Shown here: in pieces, positions 41,100 through 51,248 of the stretch
How positions within the stretch are numbered: position 1 is the first letter of the stretch
How the letters are laid out: the number at the start of each line of letters is the position of its first letter
Origin: Cellulomonas sp.
Lineage (GTDB): Bacteria > Actinomycetota > Actinomycetes > Actinomycetales > Cellulomonadaceae
Assembly (NCBI RefSeq): GCF_017744555.1
Contig: NZ_JAGIBD010000024.1
Span: 1 to 51,248 of the forward strand
DNA: 51,248 nucleotides
Direction: 5' to 3'
Notes under the pieces: model-generated
Databases searched by the model: none
What the model was told of the DNA's origin: nothing
The model's input: only the letters and a program-made list of their open reading frames with translations
Translations under genes and position numbers: made by a program

Positions 41100-41900
41100 T
41101 CAGAGGAAGCCGTAGCTCGAGTACACCGCGACGGTCGCGACGAGCAGGGCCGCACCGACGAGCACCGGGGCGAGCCACGCGGTGACGGCCCGTCGGGCGG
41201 GCGGGGCGTACGCGTACGCGGCTCCGAGCACGGCACCGACGACGAGGCCGCCGAGGTGTGCCTGCCAGGCGATGCCGGGCACCACGAACCCGATGACGAC
41301 GTTGAGGACGATCACGCCGAGGATCCCGGCGGCGTTGCCCTGGAGCCGGCGCAGCACGACGAGCACCGCGCCGAACAACCCGAACACGGCACCGGACGCG
41401 CCGACCACGGCGACTCCCCACGTGCCGAGCGCGGGGGCGAGCAGCAGGCACGCGACCGAGCCGGCCACGGCGCTGAGCAGGTACAACGTGAGGTACCGCG
41501 CCCGCCCGAGCGCGGTCTCGAGGAAGGGGCCGACCATCCACAACGCGATCATGTTCGCGATGATGTGGAGGTAACCGCCGGGGGAGTGCAGGAACGCGGC
41601 GGTGAGGAACCGCCACGGCTCGTCGGCCCCGATCACTGGCGCGAACAGCCACTGTCGCGTCCATCCGGGTGTGGTCAGCTGCAGCACGTAGCTGACCACG
41701 CAGACGGCGATGATGCCGATCGTGACGACCGGGGGACCGCTCTGCCGGCGGCCACCCAGCGGGGTGCGGCCGGCCGGGCCCGCGGCCGTCGTGCGCGCCG
41801 CCTGGTTGACGCAGTCGACGCACTGGACGCCCACCGCCGCCTGCCGCTGGCAGTCGGGGCACACCGGCCGGCCGCACCGCTGGCAGCGCACGTACGACAC
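41100..41900 (-). CDS. Rhomboid family intramembrane serine protease
   Basis: This protein of at least 266 residues has an N-terminal zinc-ribbon (RCQRCGRPVCPDCQRQAAVGVQCVDC) and a six-TM rhomboid domain. The domain shows FLHSPGGYLHIIANMIALWMVGPFLE (conserved His/Asn), the catalytic GASGAVFGLFGAVLVV (GxSG) and His in QAHLGGLVVGAVLG. It cleaves membrane protein segments. The first usable start codon is GTG 41900, which has no Shine-Dalgarno. The 22 codons upstream, back to the ppiA stop, encode conserved-looking VCPRHPDRVSYVRC residues but contain no ATG, GTG or TTG; the only near-cognate start is ATC (about 41958-41960). The true N-terminus is unresolved. Confidence 0.88.
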   Translation of the reverse strand: MSYVRCQRCGRPVCPDCQRQAAVGVQCVDCVNQAARTTAAGPAGRTPLGGRRQSGPPVVTIGIIAVCVVSYVLQLTTPGWTRQWLFAPVIGADEPWRFLTAAFLHSPGGYLHIIANMIALWMVGPFLETALGRARYLTLYLLSAVAGSVACLLLAPALGTWGVAVVGASGAVFGLFGAVLVVLRRLQGNAAGILGVIVLNVVIGFVVPGIAWQAHLGGLVVGAVLGAAYAYAPPARRAVTAWLAPVLVGAALLVATVAVYSSYGFL

Positions 41901-41966
41901 CCGGTCGGGGTGTCGCGGGCAGACCGGCGGTGCGACCGGGGTCGCGGCGTTCTCGGTGATGGGTGC

Positions 41967-42506
41967 TCAGTCCTCGACGGTGATCGAGCTGATGACGACG
42001 TCCTCGACCGGACGGTCGCCGGGGCGCGTCGGCGTCGTGGCGATCGCGTCGACGACCGCACGGCTCTCCGCGTCCGCCACCTTGCCGAAGATCGTGTGCT
42101 TGCCGGTGAGCCACGCGGTCGGCGCGACCGAGATGAAGAACTGCGAGCCGTTGGTGCCGCCGACCTTGCCGGTCGCCGGGTCCAGGCGCTTGCCGGCGTT
42201 GGCCATCGCGAGCAGGTAGGGCTCGTTGAAGCCGAGCTCGGGGTGGATCTCGTCGTCGAAGTTGTAGCCCGGGCCGCCGCGGCCGGTGCCCAGCGGGTCG
42301 CCGCCCTGGATCATGAAGCCGGAGATGACCCGGTGGAACACGACACCGTCGTAGAGCGCGTCGGTGCGCTCCTGACCCGTGGCCGGGTCGGTCCACGGCT
42401 TCGTGCCCGTGGCGAGCCCGACGAAGTTCTCGACGGTCTTCGGGGCGTGGTTCGGGTACAGCTCGATCCGGATGTCACCGGCGGTCGTGTGCAAGGTCGC
42501 GAACAT
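41967..42506 (-). CDS. ppiA: Cyclophilin-type peptidyl-prolyl cis-trans isomerase
   Basis: This 179-residue cytosolic cyclophilin has no signal peptide from ATG 42506. LHTTAGDIRIELYPNHAPKTVENFVGLA, VVFHRVISGFMIQGGDPLG (catalytic Phe-His-Arg), NGSQFFIS and TGKHTIFGKV are the cyclophilin signatures. It isomerises X-Pro bonds to speed folding. Upstream in-frame codons to 42602 do not look like family sequence. It precedes the rhomboid gene and is probably cotranscribed with it; this is the classical actinobacterial pair near oriC. Confidence 0.96.
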   Translation of the reverse strand: MFATLHTTAGDIRIELYPNHAPKTVENFVGLATGTKPWTDPATGQERTDALYDGVVFHRVISGFMIQGGDPLGTGRGGPGYNFDDEIHPELGFNEPYLLAMANAGKRLDPATGKVGGTNGSQFFISVAPTAWLTGKHTIFGKVADAESRAVVDAIATTPTRPGDRPVEDVVISSITVED

Positions 42507-42622
42507 GGCGACAGTCTCGCACGCACCCCGCTGCGAGGTCCGGGGTCCGGTGGCAGAGTGGGTTCCCAGTGCCCCGACCTGCAGCACCGCCGTGCTCGAC
42601 AACCAAACCGCCGGGAGTGGAT

Positions 42623-43441
42623 ATGCCCGTGAAGACCAGCCCGAAGCTCGACGTGGACACCGAGCACCTCAAGGAGCAGGCGGCCGACCTCGCCGCGAAG
42701 GCAGGCGACGCCGCCTACCAGGCGAAGGAGTGGACGACCCCGAAGGTGGAGGCGTTCATCGACTGGCTGCTCCCCCGTGCCGAGCACCTGTACAAGGAGA
42801 GCGTGAAGGCGGCGGCACCGAAGGTCGAGAAGGCCGCCGAGACGGTGTCCCCCGCGATCGACACCGCGCACGACAAGCTCGTCGACGACCTGATCCCGCG
42901 TCTCGTGACCGTGCTCAACGACGCCGCCGTCCGTGCGGGTGCGACGGCCGAGCACGTCGCGGACGTCGCCGCGGACAAGGCGTCGAAGAAGTCGGCCGCG
43001 ATCGCGGCGGCCGCCGTCGCCGCAGCCGAGGAAAAGCGCAACCGGCACACCGGCGCCAAGATCTTCTGGGTGCTCACCGGCATCGCCGTCGCGGGTGCCG
43101 CCATCGCCGCGTGGTCGAGGTCCCGCTCGCAGGTGGACCCGTGGGCCGAGCCGTGGGAGCCGTCCGAGTCGCTGGGCAGCTCCGGTCACCACCACAGCGC
43201 CTCGGCGGTCGTCGGTGACGCGGCCGACGCCGTCGGCGAGGCGGCTGGTGCGGCCGTCGCGAAGGGCCGCGAGGCCGTCGGGAAGGCGGCCGAGGCGGCG
43301 GCGAGCGCCAAGGAGGACCTCACGGAGAAGGTCGCCGAAGCGAAGGACGCGGCCGCCGAGACGGCCAAGAAGGTCACCCGCAGGTCGGCGCCGAAGTCGA
43401 CGACCACGCCGACCGAGGCCGAGGAGGGTCCGGCGATCTGA
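42623..43441 (+). CDS. Ala/Lys-rich helical single-TM protein (DUF5324-like)
   Basis: This 272-residue protein is dominated by Ala/Lys/Glu amphipathic helices before and after one TM segment (IFWVLTGIAVAGAAIAAW, about 150-167). The N-terminal part has HLKEQAADLAAKAGDAAYQAKEW, and the C-terminal part has long apolipoprotein-like repeats (AADAVGEAAGAAVAKGREAVGKAAEAA). In Streptomyces a DUF5324 protein of this type lies beside ppiA and the rhomboid gene, so I assign it by similarity of composition and position. It is divergent from ppiA and ends at a strong terminator. It may be a surface- or membrane-associated stress protein; function unknown. Confidence 0.75.
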   Translation: MPVKTSPKLDVDTEHLKEQAADLAAKAGDAAYQAKEWTTPKVEAFIDWLLPRAEHLYKESVKAAAPKVEKAAETVSPAIDTAHDKLVDDLIPRLVTVLNDAAVRAGATAEHVADVAADKASKKSAAIAAAAVAAAEEKRNRHTGAKIFWVLTGIAVAGAAIAAWSRSRSQVDPWAEPWEPSESLGSSGHHHSASAVVGDAADAVGEAAGAAVAKGREAVGKAAEAAASAKEDLTEKVAEAKDAAAETAKKVTRRSAPKSTTTPTEAEEGPAI

Positions 43442-43462
43442 CGCTCGGACCTCGACAGACGC

Positions 43463-43494
43463 AAGCCCTCGTCCCCGACCGGGGACGAGGGCTT
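43463..43494. terminator. Strong bidirectional hairpin terminator
   Basis: A perfect 15-bp stem (AAGCCCTCGTCCCCG, 2-nt loop) stands between the convergent DUF5324-like and secreted-protein genes and can end both transcripts. Confidence 0.92.
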
Positions 43495-43527
43495 CGTCGT
43501 GCCGCCGCGGTGGGCCGTCAGGCTGGG

Positions 43528-44325
43528 TCAGCCCACCAGCACCGGGGTCGTGCCGGCGGCGCTCACGTACAGCTGGGCGGGCCCGGTCGGGGCGACGCTG
43601 CCGTACTCGGTCGCGCCGAAGCCGACCGCACCCTCCGTGATCGCGCCGTCGACGACCGCACCCTCGGTGACGACGTCGACGAGGTTCGTCACGCCCGGGT
43701 TGCCGCCGAGGCAGTCCGCCGGGTTCTCGCCGGGCTCGGCGACCCAGCCGTCCCACTCGACGTCGCCGAACGCGTACTCGCCGAACGCCCAGTCGCCGAA
43801 CGCCGGGTCGGACCAGGTGGTCGCGCCGCCCACGAACACCGGGCTGCCGGGCGCGAAGCCGGTGAGGTTGAAGCCGGTGAACTGGTTGGACTTGCGGGCC
43901 TCGTACGCGACGGCCGACGCGAGGAAGCCGTCGAGCGACCCGGTGCGGGTGCCCGTACGGATCCCGTCTCGGCTGCCCTCGCGCGAGCCGGGCCGCACGC
44001 CGTCGCGGTGGAACGTCTTCTTGCCGGTGACCAGCTCGCACGTGACGTCCTGGGACACCGACTGGGTCGCCTGCTGCGACGCGGTCTGCGTCGCGGTGCT
44101 CGACAGGGCCTGGGCGGCGGCCTGCTTGGAGGTGAACGTGAGCGCCTCGGCGTTCTTCTGCAGCTGCGCGTTGTTCCAGCCCATCGCGGTCTGGACGTCG
44201 CCCTTGCCGACGAAGCCGGTGCCGCTCGAGCTGAGGGTGACGGACGCGCTCGCGGGGCCGGCGAGGGCCAGCGTGAGGGCTCCGGAGACGGCGACGACGG
44301 CCGCGAGCGTGGTGGACCTGGACAT
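43528..44325 (-). CDS. Secreted protein of unknown function with RDG/GSR-like repeats
   Basis: This 265-residue protein starts at ATG 44325, with AAGGGA about 6 nt upstream. Its signal peptide ends GPASASV. The N-terminal domain contains GTGFVGKGDVQTAMGWNNAQLQKNAEALTFTSK. The middle is short-period and charged (GSREGSRDGIRTGTRTGSLDGF), and the C-terminal half has FGDWAFGEYAFGDVEWDGW steps and a Val/Gly-rich tail. It has one Cys in each half (TCELV, DCLGG), which could form a disulfide. I do not recognise a function, though proteins with the GWNNAQLQ-type N-terminus occur in other actinobacteria. It diverges from the cellulase gene. Confidence 0.8.
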   Translation of the reverse strand: MSRSTTLAAVVAVSGALTLALAGPASASVTLSSSGTGFVGKGDVQTAMGWNNAQLQKNAEALTFTSKQAAAQALSSTATQTASQQATQSVSQDVTCELVTGKKTFHRDGVRPGSREGSRDGIRTGTRTGSLDGFLASAVAYEARKSNQFTGFNLTGFAPGSPVFVGGATTWSDPAFGDWAFGEYAFGDVEWDGWVAEPGENPADCLGGNPGVTNLVDVVTEGAVVDGAITEGAVGFGATEYGSVAPTGPAQLYVSAAGTTPVLVG

Positions 44326-47811
<3,486 letters not shown>

Positions 47812-47827
47812 CGCCCCGACCGCACAC

Positions 47828-47865
47828 CCGGAGGCGGCGCTCCCCGAGGGGGGTGCCGCCTCCGG
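47828..47865. terminator. Hairpin terminator after the cellulase gene
   Basis: An 11-bp perfect stem (CCGGAGGCGGC) with a 16-nt loop starts 16 bp past the cellulase stop. It also lies 41 bp past the convergent ABC permease stop. Confidence 0.8.
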
Positions 47866-47906
47866 CGCGTCCGGGCCCGTGGTCCGCGCGGGCTCCGGTG
47901 CCCGCC

Positions 47907-48731
47907 TCAGTCGAGGAACAGCGCCCGCAACCGGGTCGTGGTGAACGTCAGCCCGATCACCACCATGACGACGTAGTACCCGACGTGCACGAGCATCGAC
48001 GGGTCGAGCACGCCCAACGTGAGGCCGCGCACGAGCTCGACGCCGTGCCACAGCGGCATCGCCTTGATGAGCCACTGGATCGGCTCCGGGTACACCGACA
48101 GCGGGTAGAACGTCGCCGAGAACAGGAACATCGGCAGCATGACGAACGTGACCCAGTCCATCTGCTGGAAGGTCTTGAGGTAGCTCGTCACGGCCATCCC
48201 GACCGACGCGAACCCGAACGCGATGAGGAGCACCGCCGGCACCGCGGCGAGCGCGGACCACGCCAGGTTCAGGCCCATGACCTGCATGACCGTGAGGAAC
48301 CCGAGCGCGTACACGCCGCCGCGCAGCAGCGCGTACGAGATCTCGCCCAGGGCGACGTCGAGCGGGCCGATCGAGGTGGTGAGCTGCGCCTGGTAGAGCT
48401 TGCCGAAGTGGAGCTTGAAGAACACGTTCCACGTCGAGTCGTACACCGCGCCGTTCATGGCCGACACCGCGAGCAGGCCGGGCGCGATGAACGCCGCGTA
48501 CGACACGGTCTCGCCGCCGGGCAGCGTCAGGTCGCCGACGAACGAGCCGAGCCCGTACCCCATCGCGACGAGGTAGAACACGGGCTCGAAGAAGCCGGAC
48601 AGCACGACCGCCCAGTTCGAGGACTTCGTCGCGGTCAGGCTGCGCATGAGGATCGCGCGCGCGTTGCCCGCGTACAGCGCGCGCACGCCGCCGCCGCGCC
48701 GTACGGGTGCCGGGGCCGTGGTCGTCGTCAT
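47907..48731 (-). CDS. ABC-2 type exporter permease (second permease)
   Basis: This 274-residue permease has six TM segments and the ABC2_membrane form of drug/polysaccharide exporters (NodJ/DrrB-like). FFEPVFYLVAMGYGLGSFV, YAAFIAPGLLAVSAMNGAVYDSTWNVFFKLHFGKLYQAQLTTSI and MLPMFLFSATFYPLSVYPEPIQWLIKAMPLWHGVELVRGL are the conserved segments. It starts at ATG 48731, overlapping the first permease stop (ATGA). It lies last in the ATPase-permease-permease operon and presumably forms a heterodimer with the upstream permease. The substrate is unknown. Confidence 0.93.
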   Translation of the reverse strand: MTTTTAPAPVRRGGGVRALYAGNARAILMRSLTATKSSNWAVVLSGFFEPVFYLVAMGYGLGSFVGDLTLPGGETVSYAAFIAPGLLAVSAMNGAVYDSTWNVFFKLHFGKLYQAQLTTSIGPLDVALGEISYALLRGGVYALGFLTVMQVMGLNLAWSALAAVPAVLLIAFGFASVGMAVTSYLKTFQQMDWVTFVMLPMFLFSATFYPLSVYPEPIQWLIKAMPLWHGVELVRGLTLGVLDPSMLVHVGYYVVMVVIGLTFTTTRLRALFLD

Positions 48732-49597
48732 CCGCGCAGCCTCTTCACGAACATCCGGCGGGCCAGCACCCAGCCGGTCACGGCCATGACCAGCAGGATC
48801 GCCAGGTGCACGCCGACCGGCCACGCGCCCGGCGGCGACCCGTACGAGAGCGACCGGCCGATCTCGGTCGCGTGCCACAGCGGCGAGAGCCAGCCGATCC
48901 ACTGCAGCCACACGGGCATGGTGTCGAGCGGGTAGAACGTGCCCGAGAACAGGAACAGCGGCGTGAACACGAACCGCTGCACCATCGCGAACTGGCCCTT
49001 GTCCTCCGTGATGCTCGCCGCGTACGCGAGCAGCGGCAGCCCGAACGCGAGCCCGCCGAGCGTTCCGACCAGCGGCATGAGCGCGCCCGTCCACGGGTCG
49101 ACCACCGCCCCGAACGCCACGATGAGCACGTAGTAGGCGATCGTGGTGAGCAGCATCCGCACCACGACGGCGAACACGATGCCGCCGACGATCTGCTGCG
49201 GCTGCACCGGCGACGCGTTCATGCCCCAGTACAGCCGGCGCCACTTGAACCCCGACATGACGACGTACGTGAACTCGCCCATCGTGATGCCGATCGCGGA
49301 CGACGCCAGGAGCGCGGGCGCCACGAACTCCAGGTACGTGACCGGCCCGTTCGCACCGTCGGCCACCGACACGTCGATGAACGCGGCGAGGCCGAGCCCG
49401 ATGCCGAGCAGGTACACCAGCGGCTGGCCGATGCCCTCCATGACGATCGTCCACGCGTACGCGCGCATCGCGCGCCACGTGTGCTCGGCGACGTACCACC
49501 ATCCCAGCCGACGGGGGAGCGCACCCGCCGTCATGGCCCGGGCCGTCGGGTCCTCGGTCGTCGGCCCCGCGGGGGTCCCGCTCGTGTGCGTGCTCAC
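48728..49597 (-). CDS. ABC-2 type exporter permease (first permease)
   Basis: This 289-residue paralogue of the next permease has six TM segments and a longer Thr/Pro N-terminus (VSTHTSGTPAGPTTEDPTARAM). It carries GIGQPLVYLLGIGLGLAAFI, YLEFVAPALLASSAIGITMGEFTYVVMSGFKWRRLYWGM and VFTPLFLFSGTFYPLDTMPVWLQWIGWLSPLWHATEIGRSL. The start GTG 49597 overlaps the ATPase stop (GTGA). Two related but distinct permeases in one operon suggest a heteromeric channel. Substrate unknown; the family exports drugs, lipids or glycans. Confidence 0.93.
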   Translation of the reverse strand: MSTHTSGTPAGPTTEDPTARAMTAGALPRRLGWWYVAEHTWRAMRAYAWTIVMEGIGQPLVYLLGIGLGLAAFIDVSVADGANGPVTYLEFVAPALLASSAIGITMGEFTYVVMSGFKWRRLYWGMNASPVQPQQIVGGIVFAVVVRMLLTTIAYYVLIVAFGAVVDPWTGALMPLVGTLGGLAFGLPLLAYAASITEDKGQFAMVQRFVFTPLFLFSGTFYPLDTMPVWLQWIGWLSPLWHATEIGRSLSYGSPPGAWPVGVHLAILLVMAVTGWVLARRMFVKRLRG

Positions 49598-50517
49598 TCG
49601 ATCAGGCTCCGTCCCGTCAGGCGCAGGAACACGTCCTCGAGGCTCGACCGCCGCACCAGGCTCGTCGTCGGGTGCAGGCCGAGGTCCGTGACGCGCTCCA
49701 GCAGGGCCTCGCCGTCGTCCGTGTACAACAGCACCCGGTCCGGAAGTACTTCGATGCGCTCCGCCATGCCCTCGAGCCGTGCGGCGGCCTCCGCGTTGCG
49801 GTCGGACCCGAACCGCAGCTCCGCGACCTCGCGCGAGGCGTACTGCCGGATGAGCGCCGACGGCGACCCCTCGGCCATGATCCGGCCGTGGTCGACCACC
49901 ACGAGGCGGTCGCACAGCTGCTCGGCCTCGTCCATGTAGTGCGTGGTCAGCACGAGCGTGGTGCCACGCTCCTTGAGCCGGAACAGGCGGTCCCACAACA
50001 CGTGCCGGGCCTGCGGGTCGAGGCCGGTGGTCGGTTCGTCGAGCATGAGGATGCGCGGCTCGTTGATGAGCGCGCGGGCGATCGTCAGGCGACGCTTCAT
50101 GCCGCCCGACAGGTCGTCGACCTTGTTCCTGGCCTTGTCCTCGAGCTGCGCGAACGTCAGCAGCTCGTCGGCCCGTGACGCGCACGTCGCACGCGGGATG
50201 CCGAAGTACCGGCCGTACACGATGAGGTTCTCGCGGACCTTGAGCTCGGGGTCGAGGTTGTCCTCCTGCGGCACGACACCCAGCTGCGAGCGGATCTCCG
50301 GGCCGTGCGCGTCCGGGTCGAGACCCAGCACGCGCAGATCGCCCGCCGACCGCGACGACACCGCGCCGATCATCCGCATCGTCGTCGACTTCCCCGCGCC
50401 GTTCGGCCCGAGCAGCCCGAACGACTCGCCCGCGGGCACCTCGAAGTCGATGCCGTCGACCGCGGTGAGGTCGCCGAACGTCTTGGTGAGGCCACGGGCC
50501 GCGATGACAGGGGTCAC
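49594..50517 (-). CDS. ABC exporter ATP-binding protein (DrrA/NodI-like)
   Basis: This 307-residue ATPase starts at GTG 50517. Walker A is GPNGAGKST, the Q-loop VVPQEDNLDPEL, the signature LSGGMKRR, Walker B LMLDEPTTGLD and the H-switch TTHYMDEAEQL. A C-terminal extension of about 75 residues (RFGSDRNAEAAARLEGMAERIEVL...RRSSLEDVFLRLTGRSL) is usual in DrrA-type exporters. It powers the two permeases encoded downstream with GTGA and ATGA overlaps. DrrA/NodI homologues export antibiotics or lipochito-oligosaccharides; no biosynthetic genes are adjacent, so the substrate stays unknown. Confidence 0.95.
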   Translation of the reverse strand: MTPVIAARGLTKTFGDLTAVDGIDFEVPAGESFGLLGPNGAGKSTTMRMIGAVSSRSAGDLRVLGLDPDAHGPEIRSQLGVVPQEDNLDPELKVRENLIVYGRYFGIPRATCASRADELLTFAQLEDKARNKVDDLSGGMKRRLTIARALINEPRILMLDEPTTGLDPQARHVLWDRLFRLKERGTTLVLTTHYMDEAEQLCDRLVVVDHGRIMAEGSPSALIRQYASREVAELRFGSDRNAEAAARLEGMAERIEVLPDRVLLYTDDGEALLERVTDLGLHPTTSLVRRSSLEDVFLRLTGRSLIE

Positions 50518-50682
50518 AGCGGATCAACGTAGACCGCGGTACCGACACCCGGCACCTGGATAGGCCGATCGGGTCGAACCCACCGGGCCGAACCGGGGCG
50601 ATCCTCACCCACCTCTTGCCACGGCCCCCCTGCCGTCGATCGAAGCGTGCAGCCAGCGCCGCGCCGTCCCAGGGGGCCCACC

Positions 50683-51222
50683 GTGCACCGTCCCGTCGTC
50701 ACCTCGCCACGCATCCGTCTGCTCCGCCGGGGGCTCGCGGTGACGTCGAGCCTCGTCGCGCTCGTCGGCGTGCTGCTCACGGGTGGCCCCACGGCCGCCC
50801 AGTGGGACGCGATCCACGCCGCGCGAGCGGAGCATGCCGCCCTCGTCGAGCGGGTCCGGGTGCTCGAGAAGGTGTCCGTGGCCGATGCCGCGTGGAACGA
50901 GCGGCAGCAGCACCGGGCCGCCGTCGCGACGAGCACCGCCGTCCGTGCCCACCTCGCCGCCGAGCTGACCGCGCTGCGCGCACGGCTCGACACCCTCCAG
51001 GCGGCCGTCGTCGGTGCGCCCGTCGAGGCCGGCCAGGAGGGGCTGATCGACGCCACGACGGGGGCGGTCGCGTCCGCGCGGGCCGTGGTCGACGCGGGTT
51101 CGCTCGTCGGGGCCCGCCCGCTCGTCCACCAGGCGGAGGTCGCGGCGGCGAACGTCGCGGCGTCCGTGCAGGCGCGTGCGGCGGCGGAGGCGGCGGCAAC
51201 TCTTCCGGCGGCGGGCGGATGA
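50683..51222 (+). CDS. Secreted Ala-rich coiled-coil protein
   Basis: This protein of about 179 residues starts at GTG 50683, where AGGGGG lies 6 nt upstream; a GTG at 50647 in the same frame is less likely. An Arg-rich stretch (SPRIRLLRRG) precedes a signal peptide or anchor (LAVTSSLVALVGVLLTGGPTAAQW). The rest is Ala/Val/Arg/Glu helix with heptad-like spacing (AARAEHAALVERVRVLEKVS, AAELTALRARLDTLQAAVV) and an Ala-rich tail ending LPAAGG. No catalytic motif is visible. Several other long frames overlap it, and a frameshift near its end cannot be excluded. It diverges from the ABC operon. Confidence 0.65.
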   Translation: MHRPVVTSPRIRLLRRGLAVTSSLVALVGVLLTGGPTAAQWDAIHAARAEHAALVERVRVLEKVSVADAAWNERQQHRAAVATSTAVRAHLAAELTALRARLDTLQAAVVGAPVEAGQEGLIDATTGAVASARAVVDAGSLVGARPLVHQAEVAAANVAASVQARAAAEAAATLPAAGG

Positions 51223-51248
51223 TGTGAATTTCCTGCGCCACCTTCTTC

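Overview
The window is very GC-rich, densely coded actinobacterial chromosome. It most resembles the genus Cellulomonas, near C. fimi. The clearest marker is the multidomain GH9 cellulase at 44635-47811, which has the GH9-CBM3-three Fn3-CBM2 architecture and much of the sequence of C. fimi CenB. Supporting markers are a CBM2-GH18 chitinase, class E sortase, CrgA, the FhaA/FhaB/PstP/RodA/PbpA/PknA/PknB cluster and GTG starts with GTGA/ATGA gene overlaps. All of this was read by eye; family assignments come from recognised motifs, not database searches.

Region 1 (1-11.2 kb) is accessory and transport genes. It holds a truncated NAD(P)-binding protein, a DJ-1/PfpI protein, a membrane-anchored HExxH protein, and a feoA-feoB-feoC ferrous iron uptake operon behind a strong IdeR/DtxR-like box. 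It continues with a GNAT acetyltransferase and an unknown protein. A stress-type module follows: two DUF347 (COG4705) membrane paralogues flank a convergent histidine kinase/response regulator pair, with a DedA protein coupled to the second paralogue. An orphan FetB-type permease ends the region.

Region 2 (11.3-17.7 kb) is cell surface and secreted functions. A 1136-residue surface protein with DUF11 and tandem Ig/cadherin-like repeats ends in a class E sortase signal (LATTG). It is transcribed away from the chitinase. Behind the chitinase lie a 20-bp inverted repeat and a 5'-truncated SpoU-type RNA methyltransferase.

Region 3 (17.7-27.5 kb) starts with the glyoxylate shunt operon aceA-aceB, divergent from a RamB-like regulator; each side of the divergent gap carries the same 12-bp word. 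Then come an SDR, a GyrI-like protein coupled to a Pro/Thr-rich lipoprotein with a second C-terminal membrane anchor, an overlooked 56-residue ORF, a seven-TM protein with an extracellular leucine-rich-repeat domain, and a TacA/TacT toxin-antitoxin pair next to tRNA-Leu(CAG).

Region 4 (27.6-43.5 kb) is the conserved actinobacterial growth and division cluster normally found near oriC. In order it has tRNA-Leu, fhaA, fhaB, pstP, rodA, pbpA, pknA, pknB, a class II amidotransferase, pabA/trpG, a 52-residue membrane protein, srtE, a DUF881 protein, crgA, a rhomboid protease, ppiA and a DUF5324-like protein. The kinases, phosphatase and FHA proteins regulate the elongation machinery (RodA-PbpA) and CrgA acts at the septum. 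SrtE can anchor LAxTG proteins such as the one in region 2.

Region 5 (43.5-51.2 kb) holds a secreted protein of unknown function, the CenB-like cellulase, a three-gene ABC-2 exporter and a secreted coiled-coil protein. I saw no CRISPR array, prophage, transposase or rRNA. The best candidates for something undescribed are the DUF347/two-component/DedA module, the surface proteins, and the palindrome/DnaA-box island near 40.95 kb.
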